DNA from: Candidatus Sphingomonas phytovorans
GTDB taxonomy: Bacteria; Pseudomonadota; Alphaproteobacteria; Sphingomonadales; Sphingomonadaceae
Assembly: GCA_029202385.1 (NCBI GenBank)
Contig: CP119314.1
Span: forward strand, 4,763,001 to 4,827,000
Direction of reading: 5' to 3'
DNA: 64,000 nt
The notes beneath the pieces are model-generated. The model ran no database searches. It had not been told where the DNA came from and saw only the letters and a program-made list of their open reading frames with translations. Positions 53,528 to 63,456 of this stretch are shown piece by piece (the first letter of the stretch is position 1; each line of letters starts with the position of its first letter). A program made the position numbers and the translations under genes.

Positions 53528-54969
53528 TGCGTACCTTGTTTCTGCAGGCCCCTTCGTTCGACGGTTACGACGGCGGCGCCGGCGCGCGCTATCAGATGAA
53601 GCGCGAGGTGAAGTCCTTCTGGTACCCCACCTGGCTCGCCCAGCCGGCGGCGATGGTCGAGGGTTCGAAGCTGATCGACGCGCCCGCGCATGACCAGAGC
53701 TGGGACGATATCAAGCACGAGTTCGACGATCGCGACCTCGTCATCCTCCACACCTCGACGCCAAGCTTCGGCCAAGACATCCGTACCGCCGCGCTGATCA
53801 AGGAGCGCAACCCGAAGATCCTGATCGGCTTCGTCGGCGCGAAAGTCGCGGTCGAGCCCGACAAGAGCCTTGCCGCGACGCCGCACGTCGATTTCGTCGC
53901 GCGCGAGGAATATGATTTCACGATCCTCGAGATTTCCCAGGGCGCACCGCTTGCGACCGTCGACGGCATCACTTGGCGCGCACCCGACGGCGCGTTCGTG
54001 CGCAACAAGGATCGCGCGGTCATCGAGGACATGGACGTCCTCCCGATGGTCTCGCCGGTCTACAAGCGCGACCTGACCATCAACAAATATTTCGGCGGCT
54101 ACCTCCTCCATCCCTATGTCAGCTTCTACACCGGTCGCGGCTGCAAGAGCCGCTGCACCTTCTGCCTGTGGCCGCAGACGATCAGCGGCCATAATTACCG
54201 CTTCCGCTCGGTCCCCAAGGTGATCGAGGAGGTGCAGTACATCCTGGAGAACATCCCCGAGACCAAGGAGATCTTCTTCGACGACGATACGCTGACCGAC
54301 AACCACGACCGCGTCGAGGAACTGGCGATCGCGCTCGGCAAGCTCGGTTTCGGCAAGAAGGGCTTTCCCGTGTCGTGGAGCTGCAACGCCAAGGCCAACG
54401 TCCCGCGCAAGACGCTTGAGGTGCTGAAGGCCAACGGCCTGCGCCTGCTGCTCGTCGGTTACGAGAGCGGCAACCAGCAGATCCTGCACAACATCAAGAA
54501 GGGCCTGCGCACTGACGTGGCGCGGCAGTTCACCAAGGATTGCCACCAGCTCGGCGTGGTCATCCACGGCACCTTCATCCTCGGCCTGCCCGGGGAGACC
54601 GAAGAGACGATCGAGGAAACGATCAACTACGCCAAGGAGATCGATCCGCACACCATCCAGGTCTCGCTGGCGGCGCCCTATCCCGGTACCTTCCTGTACA
54701 AGCAGGCGACCGAGAATGGCTGGTTCGACAACAGCAACGATCTGTTGACCGACGGCGGCAACCAGATCGCGCAGCTCAGCTATCCGCATCTGCCCGCAAG
54801 CGTGATCTTCGACAAGGTCGAGGAATTCTACAAACGCTTCTATTTCCGTCCGTCCAAGATCTGGTCGATCGTGTCGGAGATGCTGCGCGACTGGAACATG
54901 ATGAAGCGCCGCCTGCGCGAGGGTGTGGAATTTTTCGACTTCTTGCGCCGGCGCAAGGAAGCGGCGTGA
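53524..54969 (+). CDS. hpnJ: HpnJ, hopanoid radical SAM/B12-type enzyme for cyclitol ether
   Basis: 481 residues. The N-terminal 150 residues resemble a cobalamin-binding domain (HTSTPSFGQDIRTAALIKERNPKILIGFVGAKV). The radical SAM cysteines are CKSRCTFC (Cys207, Cys211, Cys214), followed by FFDDDTLTDNHDR and HGTFILGLPGETEE. In Burkholderia HpnJ rearranges the glucosamine head group into the cyclitol ether. hpnI, hpnJ and hpnK together therefore predict bacteriohopanetetrol cyclitol ether in this organism. Confidence 0.95.
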   Translation: MMRTLFLQAPSFDGYDGGAGARYQMKREVKSFWYPTWLAQPAAMVEGSKLIDAPAHDQSWDDIKHEFDDRDLVILHTSTPSFGQDIRTAALIKERNPKILIGFVGAKVAVEPDKSLAATPHVDFVAREEYDFTILEISQGAPLATVDGITWRAPDGAFVRNKDRAVIEDMDVLPMVSPVYKRDLTINKYFGGYLLHPYVSFYTGRGCKSRCTFCLWPQTISGHNYRFRSVPKVIEEVQYILENIPETKEIFFDDDTLTDNHDRVEELAIALGKLGFGKKGFPVSWSCNAKANVPRKTLEVLKANGLRLLLVGYESGNQQILHNIKKGLRTDVARQFTKDCHQLGVVIHGTFILGLPGETEETIEETINYAKEIDPHTIQVSLAAPYPGTFLYKQATENGWFDNSNDLLTDGGNQIAQLSYPHLPASVIFDKVEEFYKRFYFRPSKIWSIVSEMLRDWNMMKRRLREGVEFFDFLRRRKEAA

Positions 54970-54976
54970 CCTTTCT

Positions 54977-55075
54977 CCCTCTCCCCTCCGGGGAGAGGGT
55001 AGGGGAGAGGGGCAGTCCTAAGCGCTGCCGCTCGTTGCTGCTCCTCTCCCAACCCTCTCCCCTGAGGGGAGAGGG
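54977..55075. repeat. Palindromic repeat element between hpnJ and hpnK
   Basis: 99 bases, bounded by hairpins CCCTCTCCCC-TCC-GGGGAGAGGG (54977-54999) and CCCTCTCCCC-TGA-GGGGAGAGGG (55053-55075). The inner strands also pair with each other, so the element is one long palindrome. Its right end provides the purine-rich Shine-Dalgarno sequence for hpnK. Confidence 0.85.
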
Positions 55076-55078
55076 CTT

Positions 55079-55915
55079 GTGGTGAAGCGCCTCGTCGTGA
55101 CCTCCGACGATTTCGGTGCTGCCATCGCGGTCAACGAAGCCGTGGAGCAGGCCCATTGTAACGGCATCCTGACTGCCGCCAGCCTGATGGTCTCGGGCGC
55201 TGCCGCCGCAGACGCGGTTGCGCGGGCGAGGACGATGCCGAAGCTCGGTGTCGGCCTGCATGTCGTTCTCGTGGAGGGCAGGCCCACGCTCCCGCCCGGG
55301 CAGGTGTCGGAACTGGTCGACGCGACCGGACATTTCCGCACCGACATGGTTCGCGCTGGCATTACCATCTTCGCTAATCCGACCGCGCGCCGGCAGCTTC
55401 TCGCTGAGGTGGAGGCGCAGTTCGCTGCGTTCGCCGCGACCGGCCTGAGGCTTGATCACGTCAACGCGCACAAGCATTTCCACCTGCACCCGACCATTGC
55501 CTCCGCGATCCTGAAGACTGGCAAGCGCTACGGCATGAAATCGGTCCGCGCCCCGATCGAGCCGCGCGACGTCCTCGAGAAGATCGAACCCGGCGCTGGC
55601 GGCGTCGATATTGCCAGGCTCTGGGCACTGCTCGTCCGGCGTCGCATGCGCGCTGCTGGAATGTGCGTGCCCGATCAGGTGTTCGGCCTCGCCTGGTCCG
55701 GGGCGATGGATGCGGCGCGGGTTCGTGGGCTGATCGAGCATCTTCCGGACGGCCTGACGGAAATCTACACGCACCCGGCCACTGACGATCACTATCCGAC
55801 GCACGCACCGGGCTACGCATACCGGGACGAACTGGCGGCGTTGACCGACCCTCTTGCACGCGAGGCCGTGGTGCGCGAGAGGATCATGCTGGGGGGCTTC
55901 ACCGACTTCGCTTGA
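55079..55915 (+). CDS. hpnK: HpnK, hopanoid N-deacetylase (YdjC/ChbG family)
   Basis: 278 residues from GTG 55079 (GTG 55082 is the tandem alternative). HpnK removes the acetyl group from N-acetylglucosaminyl bacteriohopanetetrol, giving the substrate of HpnJ. It is a YdjC-like deacetylase with the metal-binding TSDDFG (Asp10, Asp11), GLHVVLVEGRP and VNAHKHFHLHP; YTHPATDD near the end completes the site. The only ribosome-binding sequence is the GGGGAGAGGG end of the repeat element, seven bases upstream, so the repeat has become part of the gene's expression signal. Confidence 0.93.
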   Translation: MVKRLVVTSDDFGAAIAVNEAVEQAHCNGILTAASLMVSGAAAADAVARARTMPKLGVGLHVVLVEGRPTLPPGQVSELVDATGHFRTDMVRAGITIFANPTARRQLLAEVEAQFAAFAATGLRLDHVNAHKHFHLHPTIASAILKTGKRYGMKSVRAPIEPRDVLEKIEPGAGGVDIARLWALLVRRRMRAAGMCVPDQVFGLAWSGAMDAARVRGLIEHLPDGLTEIYTHPATDDHYPTHAPGYAYRDELAALTDPLAREAVVRERIMLGGFTDFA

Positions 55916-55925
55916 GACCAGTGCC

Positions 55926-56831
55926 ATGAATATCGCCAACGGCTTCCGCCACTTCGCCCAGCCCGAGCCAGTCCCCGCCGGCCCGATCCGCCTTGGGAGC
56001 GCCGCGCACCGGGCGCTGTTCTGCCAGACCATGCTCGACACGCATGATCCCTATCGCCCCGCGCTGATCGACTGGCCAAAGCTCGATCCCGAGACACGCG
56101 ACAAGATCGTCTCGCTGCCGATCTGGGACATCGCCGTCGCCACCGAGGGCCGGGCCGGCATGAACGTGAAGACCTTTGGTGAAGGGATCGCCGACCCGCT
56201 GCTCAAGGCGGCGGTCGACATGAACGGGTTCGAGGAGAGCAGGCACAAGATCGTGCTTGCCGACATGGTCCAGGCGTACGGCATCGAGCTCGCGCCCGAG
56301 GCAGAATATAAGCGCCCGCGCGACCCGGAATTCGCTTTCATGCGCACCGGCTATTCGGAATGCATCGACAGCTTTTTCGGTTTCGGCCTGTTCAAGCTGG
56401 CCAAGGATTCCGGTTTCTTTCCGGAAGAGCTGGTCGACACCTTCGAGCCGGTGATGCGCGAGGAGGGGCGGCACATCCTGTTCTTCGTCAACTGGGTCGC
56501 CTGGTGGCGCCGCAACATGCCCTGGTGGCGCCGACCGCTGTTCGAGGCAAAGGTGCTGATCGTCTGGATGTTCCTGATCGGCGAGCGGATCAGCATGGCC
56601 AAGGGCATGGGTGACGACAATACCAAGGCGCAGGAGAACAACTTTACCCTCAACGGCTCGAAGGAGCTGGGGGTCGAGGTGACTTTTCCGGAGCTCGCCC
56701 GGATTTGCCTTGCCGAGAATGACCGGCGTCTGGCACCTTATGACGATCGACTGATCCGGCCGCGTTTCGTGCCGGCGATGATGCGTCTCGCGCTGCGTTT
56801 CGCGGGTGGACGCAAGGGAGGCATCGCCTGA
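55926..56831 (+). CDS. Ferritin-like di-iron protein in hopanoid cluster
   Basis: 301 residues from ATG 55926, ten bases after hpnK. The spacing of acidic and His residues gives a full di-iron carboxylate set on four helices: Glu74, Glu104-x2-His107, Glu145 and Glu180-x2-His183. Two hydrophobic stretches (about 184-195 and 210-224, KVLIVWMFLIGE) suggest membrane contact. Proteins with this set reduce oxygen for hydroxylation, desaturation or cleavage. Uncharacterised members stand in hopanoid clusters of sphingomonads, as I recall. The position between hpnK and hpnL suggests a hopanoid-modifying oxygenase, which is inference from context and ligand pattern. Confidence 0.8.
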   Translation: MNIANGFRHFAQPEPVPAGPIRLGSAAHRALFCQTMLDTHDPYRPALIDWPKLDPETRDKIVSLPIWDIAVATEGRAGMNVKTFGEGIADPLLKAAVDMNGFEESRHKIVLADMVQAYGIELAPEAEYKRPRDPEFAFMRTGYSECIDSFFGFGLFKLAKDSGFFPEELVDTFEPVMREEGRHILFFVNWVAWWRRNMPWWRRPLFEAKVLIVWMFLIGERISMAKGMGDDNTKAQENNFTLNGSKELGVEVTFPELARICLAENDRRLAPYDDRLIRPRFVPAMMRLALRFAGGRKGGIA

Positions 56832-57817
56832 AGAATTTCGCACGCGCGGGCATGCTGCTCGCGACACTGGCTGGGTTGGCTGCCGCGGTCTGGGCCTTTG
56901 GCTCGATCGGGCTCGGCAGCGTGCTGGCGGTCGCGGGACGGATCGGGATCGACGGATTCCTGATCTTCTGCGCCTTTTCGATCGGTACCTTCTTCATTCT
57001 CGGCGGCGCCTGGCTGGCGGCGGCGCCCGGGGAGCCGCTCGACCGGATCGGCCTGTTCGCCTGGGCGCGGGCGGTGCGGGAGGCGGTATCGGATCTGCTG
57101 CCCTTTTCACAGATCGGTGGCATCGTCGTCGGTACGCGGACTTTGACGTCCGCCGGTATCCCGGCATCCCGGGTCTACGCGTCGTTCGTGGTCGACATGA
57201 CGACTGAAATGGGCGCCCAGCTCGTCTTCACCCTGTTCGGTCTTGCCATGATGGTCACCCTGCTCGCCGGTGGTGGCGAAGCGGCGGCGCTTCGTCCGCT
57301 CATCCTGGGGGGCACCGGGGTGATGATCGCGGGGATGGTGATGTTCTTCTTCGCGCAGCGCCCCGCGCTCGGCCTGGCGGGGCGGGTCGCCCAGCATTTC
57401 CTGCCCGGGTCGGTCGTCGCCATGACCGGGATCACCGACGCGTTGCGGGAGACCTATTCGCGCCGCAGGCGCGTCGCGCTTGCCTTCGCGCTCAATTTGC
57501 TGGGGTGGATCGCCAGTGGAATCGGCGGTTGGATCGTGCTGCTGATGATGGGGGCGGATATCTCGATCTGGTCGGCGCTTTCGATCGAGAGCCTGATCTT
57601 CACGCTGAGGAGCGTTGCGTTCGCCGTGCCGGGCGCGATCGGGGTTCAGGAGGCTGCCTATGCGCTCGCTGCCCCGCTGTTCGGCCTGCCGCCGGAAACG
57701 GCGCTTGCGCTGTCCCTGGCCAAGCGTGCCCGCGACCTGGCGATCGGTTTGCCGACGTTGATCCTCTGGCAGGTCGGCGAGATGCGAGCGGTCGTGCTTG
57801 CGTCCCGAAGGGGGTAG
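56828..57817 (+). CDS. hpnL: HpnL, hopanoid-associated membrane protein
   Basis: About 329 residues, a multi-helix inner-membrane protein of the UPF0104/lysylphosphatidylglycerol-synthase membrane-domain type: seven or more hydrophobic segments, with SLSIESLIFTLRSVAFAVPGAIGVQEAAY as the family signature (about 252-280). I place the start at CTG 56828, which overlaps the preceding TGA as CTGA and has AAGGGAGG six bases upstream; the first ATG (56852) has no such site. Starting at 56852 gives 321 residues. HpnL proteins may flip or transfer lipid head groups in hopanoid making; the role is unproven. The 57818-57933 gap to the convergent reductase gene shows no gene. Confidence 0.85.
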   Translation: MKNFARAGMLLATLAGLAAAVWAFGSIGLGSVLAVAGRIGIDGFLIFCAFSIGTFFILGGAWLAAAPGEPLDRIGLFAWARAVREAVSDLLPFSQIGGIVVGTRTLTSAGIPASRVYASFVVDMTTEMGAQLVFTLFGLAMMVTLLAGGGEAAALRPLILGGTGVMIAGMVMFFFAQRPALGLAGRVAQHFLPGSVVAMTGITDALRETYSRRRRVALAFALNLLGWIASGIGGWIVLLMMGADISIWSALSIESLIFTLRSVAFAVPGAIGVQEAAYALAAPLFGLPPETALALSLAKRARDLAIGLPTLILWQVGEMRAVVLASRRG

Positions 57818-57933
57818 CCGGCACCGGGCGCGGAATTTTGCTGCCGATATTGGTACCGCGGCGTCAGTCCAGCTCCAGGTGAAGTGCTCCTTCGGTTACG
57901 CCTCATATGCCTGGATTGCGGGACTGGTCCTGA

Positions 57934-58941
57934 TCAGGCGAGTTCCTCGCCGGGAAGCAGTTCGGTGCTGACCTGAGCCTGCAACGGCGCCGCATATCGC
58001 GCGCCCCGGATCGTCCCGGGGGCGAAGATCGCATCGATCCGCGCGATCGTCTCTCCGCTCAGGGTGACCGATGTTGCCTTCACATCCTCTTCGAGATGCG
58101 CTGGATCGCGCGTGCCGGGAATCGCGACGACATGCTCGCCGCGTGCCAGGACCCAGGCAAGGGCAAGCTGGGCCGGGGTCAGCCCGATCTCGGCGGCGAG
58201 CGCGTCGAACGCTGCGACCGCCTGGAGATTGTGCGAGAGATTGGGTTCGACGAAGCGCGGCATATAGCTGCGGATGTCGCCCGTCGCGTAGCGGTCGTTG
58301 TTGATCGCGCCGGCGAGCAGGCCGCGGGCGACTGGCGAAAAGGCGACGAAGGCAATGCCGAGATCGCGACAGGTTTCGAGCACCGCCACTTCGGGATTGC
58401 GCACGATCGGGGAATATTCGGTCTGGACCGCCGCGATCGGATGGACCGCCTGGGCGCGACGGATGGTTTCGGCGCTCATTTCCGACAGGCCGATCGCGCC
58501 GATCTTGCCCGCCTCTTTCAGGCGGGCGAGCGCACCGACTGAGTCCTCGATCGGCACGGTCCTGTCGGGGCGGTGCAGATAGACCAGGTCGATATGGTCA
58601 GTGCGCAGCCGGGCAAGCGAGCATTCGACCGACCGGGTGATTGCTTCGGGCGAGCCGTCGAGCACGCGTTTGCCGTCGATCACCTCGAGCACGCATTTGC
58701 TCGCCAGGGTGAATTCGGCCTTGCGGTGCATGATCGCGCCGGCGATCAGTTCCTCGTTACGCCCGGCACCATAAAGCGCGGCGGTATCGATCAGGGTGAC
58801 GCCCAGATCGAGCGCGCGGTTCAGCAGGCGCGCGCCGTCTTCCGCCGAGGGCGCGATGTCATAGGCATGGCTCAGGCCCATCGCGCCGAGGCCGATGGCG
58901 GAGACGGAGAAGGGGCCGATCCGGCGGATGGGCAGGGTCAT
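57934..58941 (-). CDS. Aldo/keto reductase
   Basis: 335 residues from ATG 58941, two bases after pobA, so the last gene of the lig operon run. The catalytic tetrad of the AKR barrel is visible: Asp52 and Tyr57 in IDTAALYGAGRNEELIAGA, Lys82 in ASKCV and His123 in VYLHRPD. The NADPH-site VAIPGTRDPAHLEED near the C-terminus also fits. It belongs to the tas/YakC-type group with general aldehyde activity. In this operon it may reduce an aromatic or semialdehyde side product; that is inferred from position only. Confidence 0.9.
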   Translation of the reverse strand: MTLPIRRIGPFSVSAIGLGAMGLSHAYDIAPSAEDGARLLNRALDLGVTLIDTAALYGAGRNEELIAGAIMHRKAEFTLASKCVLEVIDGKRVLDGSPEAITRSVECSLARLRTDHIDLVYLHRPDRTVPIEDSVGALARLKEAGKIGAIGLSEMSAETIRRAQAVHPIAAVQTEYSPIVRNPEVAVLETCRDLGIAFVAFSPVARGLLAGAINNDRYATGDIRSYMPRFVEPNLSHNLQAVAAFDALAAEIGLTPAQLALAWVLARGEHVVAIPGTRDPAHLEEDVKATSVTLSGETIARIDAIFAPGTIRGARYAAPLQAQVSTELLPGEELA

Positions 58942-58943
58942 GG

Positions 58944-60113
58944 TTACAGCGGCAGTCCCACATAATTTTCGGCGATCGCGGTCTGCATTGCCTCGGACGA
59001 GGCGACATAGTCCAGCTCCGCGATCTGCATGCGGTGTTCGAACGGGCCATCTTCCGGGAAACGGTGCATCAGCTTGGTCAGATACCAGCTGAACCGCTCG
59101 GCCTTCCAGATGCGGGCGAGCGCCTTCGCCTGATAGCCCTTCAGCCCGGCTTCATCATTGCGCCGATAATGGGCGATCAGCGCGTCGGAGAGATAGGCGA
59201 CATCGGAGGCGGCGAGATTCAGGCCCTTGGCGCCGGTCGGCGGCACGATGTGCGCTGAATCCCCCGCGAGGAAGAGGCGGCCATGGCGCATCGGCTCGAA
59301 CACATAGGAGCGTAAGGGGGCGATCGAGACTTCAAGCGCCGGCCCGCGTGTGACGCCCCGGCTTGAGATCGGGTCGAAGCGCAGCGCGAGTTCGTCCCAC
59401 AGTCGCTCCTCGGGCCAGTCCTCGACCGTGTCGGTCAGCGGTACCTGGACATAATAGCGGCTGCGCGTCGCCGAACGCATCGAGGCGAGCGCGAAGCCGC
59501 GTTGGCTGTTCGAATAGATCAGCTCGTGATGACAGGGCGGCACATCGGCCAGGATGCCGAGCCAGCCGAACGGATATTCGCGCTCGAATTCGCGGGCGAC
59601 CGACGCGGGGAAAGCCTTGCGCGAGGGGCCGTGGAAACCGTCGCAGCCGGCGATGAAGTCGGCGTCGAGGCGCTGGGCCACGCCGTCTTTCGACCAGGTA
59701 ACGAAAGGGGTGTCGCTATCGACGTCGTACAGCCCGACGTCTTTCGCCTCGAAGACGATCTCCAGTCCGCGCCCCGGCGCGGCGGCGATGAGGTCGCGGG
59801 TCAGCTCGGTCTGGCCGTAAACCATGACATGCTTGCCAGTGAGGCGGGTGATATCGACTCGGATCAGCCGCTCGCCATCGGCGAGGTTGAAGCCCGCCTC
59901 GATCAGCCCCTCGGCGTTCATCCGCTCGTCCACGTCGAGGCGGCGCATCAGGCCTGTCGTCATGGTTTCGAGGACGCCGGCGCGGATGCGGCTTTCGACA
60001 TGGTCGCGCGTCTGGCGTTCGAGGATGACGCAGTCGATCCCTTCGGCGCGGAGCAGATGGCCGAGCAACAGGCCGGCCGGACCAGCGCCGATGATCGCGA
60101 CCCGGGTCTTCAC
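58944..60113 (-). CDS. pobA: 4-hydroxybenzoate 3-monooxygenase
   Basis: 389 residues from GTG 60113, sharing GTGA with the ligC stop. The flavin enzyme hydroxylates 4-hydroxybenzoate to protocatechuate with NAD(P)H and oxygen. Motifs: GAGPAGLLLGHLL (9-21), the ERQTRDHVESRIRAGVLE block typical of PobA, the DG motif FIAGCDGFHG, and GDSAHIVPPTGAKGLNLA near the end. Length equals the known 390-residue enzymes. Its product is the substrate of LigAB encoded upstream in the same run. Confidence 0.96.
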   Translation of the reverse strand: MKTRVAIIGAGPAGLLLGHLLRAEGIDCVILERQTRDHVESRIRAGVLETMTTGLMRRLDVDERMNAEGLIEAGFNLADGERLIRVDITRLTGKHVMVYGQTELTRDLIAAAPGRGLEIVFEAKDVGLYDVDSDTPFVTWSKDGVAQRLDADFIAGCDGFHGPSRKAFPASVAREFEREYPFGWLGILADVPPCHHELIYSNSQRGFALASMRSATRSRYYVQVPLTDTVEDWPEERLWDELALRFDPISSRGVTRGPALEVSIAPLRSYVFEPMRHGRLFLAGDSAHIVPPTGAKGLNLAASDVAYLSDALIAHYRRNDEAGLKGYQAKALARIWKAERFSWYLTKLMHRFPEDGPFEHRMQIAELDYVASSEAMQTAIAENYVGLPL

Positions 60114-61051
60114 GCCTGGAGTTGCCGCTCGAGCGAGTCGAGCACGCGATAGCAGGGCAGCACCTGCGCGACCGAGCTGTTGGGCTCGCGGCCTTCGCGG
60201 ATCGCGGCGACGAATTCGCGGTCCTGCAACTCGATGCCGTTCATCGAGACAGCGACCTTCGAGACGTCGATCGCCTCTTCCCTGCCGGTGAACAGATCGT
60301 CGTAGCGGGCGATATAGGTGGCGGTGTCGCCGATATAGCGGAAGAAGGTGCCGAGCGGCCCGTCATTGTTGAAGCTGAGCGAGAGGGTGCAGATCGCGCC
60401 GCTTTCCGCCTTCAGCTGAATCGACATGTCCATCGCGATGCCGAGTTCGGGATGGATCGGCCCTTCGATGGCGTTGGCCTTGACGATCGGCCCGGCCTGC
60501 CAGGCGAACAGATCGACGGTATGCGCGGCGTGGTGCCAGAGCAGATGGTCGGTCCAACTCCGCGCCTCGCCCTTGGCGTTCATGTTCTTGCGGCGGAAGA
60601 AATAGGTCTGCACGTCCATCTGCTGGACGGCGAAGTCGCCCGCCTCGATCCGGTTATGGATGAACTGGTGGCTCGGGTTGAAGCGGCGCGTGTGGCCGAC
60701 CATGCAGGTCAGGCCGGTCTCCCGCTGCTTCGCCAGCACCGCCTCGGCATCGGCCAGGCTGTCGGCCAGCGGGATCTCGACCTGGACGTGCTTGCCGGCG
60801 TTCATGCACTGGATCGCCTGGTCGGCGTGCATCTGAGTCGGGGTACAGAGGATCACCGCATCGACATCGTCGCGCGCGAGGCTGTCGGCGAGATTGGTCG
60901 TGGCGTGGGCGATGCCGTATTTGTCGGCAATCGCCCGGGTGGGTTCCAGACGACGGCCGACAAGGGATACGACCTCGACGCCGTCGATCAGCTTGAGGCC
61001 GTCGAGGTGTTTTTCACCGAATGCGCCGGCACCGGCCAGGGCGATCTTCAT
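60110..61051 (-). CDS. ligC: LigC, 4-carboxy-2-hydroxymuconate-6-semialdehyde dehydrogenase
   Basis: 313 residues from ATG 61051; the open frame continues upstream through the repeat element but has no other sensible start. LigC oxidises the ring-cleavage product (as its hemiacetal) to 2-pyrone-4,6-dicarboxylate with NADP. It is a Gfo/Idh/MocA-type oxidoreductase: ALAGAGAFGEKHLDGL nucleotide site at 4-19, then the EIPLADSLADAE segment and GHTRRFNPSHQFIHNRI, all as in sphingomonad LigC. It is separated from ligB by a 131-base gap filled by a repeat. Confidence 0.93.
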   Translation of the reverse strand: MKIALAGAGAFGEKHLDGLKLIDGVEVVSLVGRRLEPTRAIADKYGIAHATTNLADSLARDDVDAVILCTPTQMHADQAIQCMNAGKHVQVEIPLADSLADAEAVLAKQRETGLTCMVGHTRRFNPSHQFIHNRIEAGDFAVQQMDVQTYFFRRKNMNAKGEARSWTDHLLWHHAAHTVDLFAWQAGPIVKANAIEGPIHPELGIAMDMSIQLKAESGAICTLSLSFNNDGPLGTFFRYIGDTATYIARYDDLFTGREEAIDVSKVAVSMNGIELQDREFVAAIREGREPNSSVAQVLPCYRVLDSLERQLQA

Positions 61052-61068
61052 GGGCTTTTCCTTCTTCA

Positions 61069-61175
61069 CCCCTCCCGCTTGCGGGAGGGGCAGGGGTGGG
61101 CGCCCGCTATCCGCGAGCGATGTCTTTGGAGGAGAGCGCGAGCCCACCCCCGACCCCTCCCGCACGCGGGAGGGG
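61069..61175. repeat. Palindromic repeat element between ligB and ligC
   Basis: 107 bases. The ends are CCCCTCCCGC-TT-GCGGGAGGGG (61069-61090) and CCCCTCCCGC-AC-GCGGGAGGGG (61154-61175). The inner CAGGGGTGGGC pairs with GCCCACCCCCG. Same architecture as the copies in the hpn cluster but with a different arm sequence, so a subfamily. It lies inside the lig operon and could give a stable stem in the mRNA between ligB and ligC. Confidence 0.85.
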
Positions 61176-61182
61176 AGAAAGG

Positions 61183-62430
<1,248 letters not shown>

Positions 62431-62434
<4 letters not shown>

Positions 62435-63456
62435 AGGCCCCGCTCCCGGAGCTTCGCGTCGAGGCGGGGGAACACCCGCCGGGCATTGCCCTCGAAGATC
62501 GCGTGCTTCCGCTCGGGGCTGACGGGCAGCGCGTCGACATAGCGTTTAGTATCGTCGAAATACTGGCCGGTCTGCGGATCGATGCCGCGCACCGCGCCGA
62601 CCATCTCGCTGCCGAACAGGATATTCTTGGTGTCGATCACCTCGGCGAGCAGGTCGATGCCGGGCTGGTGATAGACGCAGGTATCGAACCAGACATTGTT
62701 CATCACATGCGTGTCGAGGCTCGGCTGCTTGAGCATGTCGGCCAGGCCGCGATAGCGCCCCCAATGATAGGGCACCGCCCCGCCGCCATGCGGGATGATG
62801 AAGCGGAGCGTCGGGAAATCCCTGAACAGGTCGCCCTGGATCAGCTGCATGAAGGCGATGGTGTCGGCCGCGATGTAGAAGGCGCCGGTCGCGTGAAGCG
62901 CCGGGTTGCAGGAGCCCGAGACGTGGATCATCGCCGGCACGTCAAGCTCGACCATCTTTTCGTAAAAGGGATACCAGTAACGATCGGTCAGGGCAGGGAA
63001 GGCGAAGTGCCCGCCGCCGGGGTCGGGATTGAGATTGCATCCGATGAAGCCGAGCTCCGTGATGCAGCGATCCAGCTCCTCGATCGATCCCTGCAGATCG
63101 GCCTTGGGCGATTGCGGCAGCATGCACACGCCGGCGAAGGTCTCGGGATAGAGATCGCACACGCGGGCGATCAGATCGTTCGAGACGTGCGCCCAGGCCT
63201 TGCTGACGGCTTCATCGCCGACATGGTGCGCCATGGTCGAGGCGCGGGGGCTGAAGATCGTCATGTCGGCGCCGCGCTCCTTCAGGAGCTTGAGCTGATT
63301 CGCCTCGATCGTCTCGCGAATCTCGTCGTCGGAGATGGCGGGGAAGGGCGGGGGCGTCTCGCCGGCCTTGAACGCGGCCTTTTGCGCGTCGCGCCACGCG
63401 TCGTGCTGCGCGGGCGCGGTAGTATAATGGCCGTGGCAATCAATGATCATGGTCAT
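62431..63456 (-). CDS. ligJ: LigJ, 4-oxalomesaconate hydratase
   Basis: 341 residues from ATG 63456, an ATGA overlap with the upstream gene. LigJ adds water to 4-oxalomesaconate to give 4-carboxy-4-hydroxy-2-oxoadipate. It is an amidohydrolase-fold enzyme: MIIDCHGHYTT at the start carries the metal-binding His pair, MIHVSGSCNP the middle ligand, IIPHGGGAVPYHWGRYRG a further one, and FGSEMVGAVRGIDP the C-terminal block. Length equals SYK-6 LigJ. LigI and LigK, needed to finish the route, are not in the window and may lie past the right edge. Confidence 0.95.

Noticed and set aside
61052..61165. N-terminal extension of LigC through the repeat element
   Set aside because: The frame is open but encodes low-complexity repeat sequence, while ATG 61051 starts directly at the conserved nucleotide-binding motif.
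44770..61175. Dispersed repeats as a CRISPR array
   Set aside because: Copies are kilobases apart, differ in sequence, are palindromic along their full length and have no spacers or cas genes.
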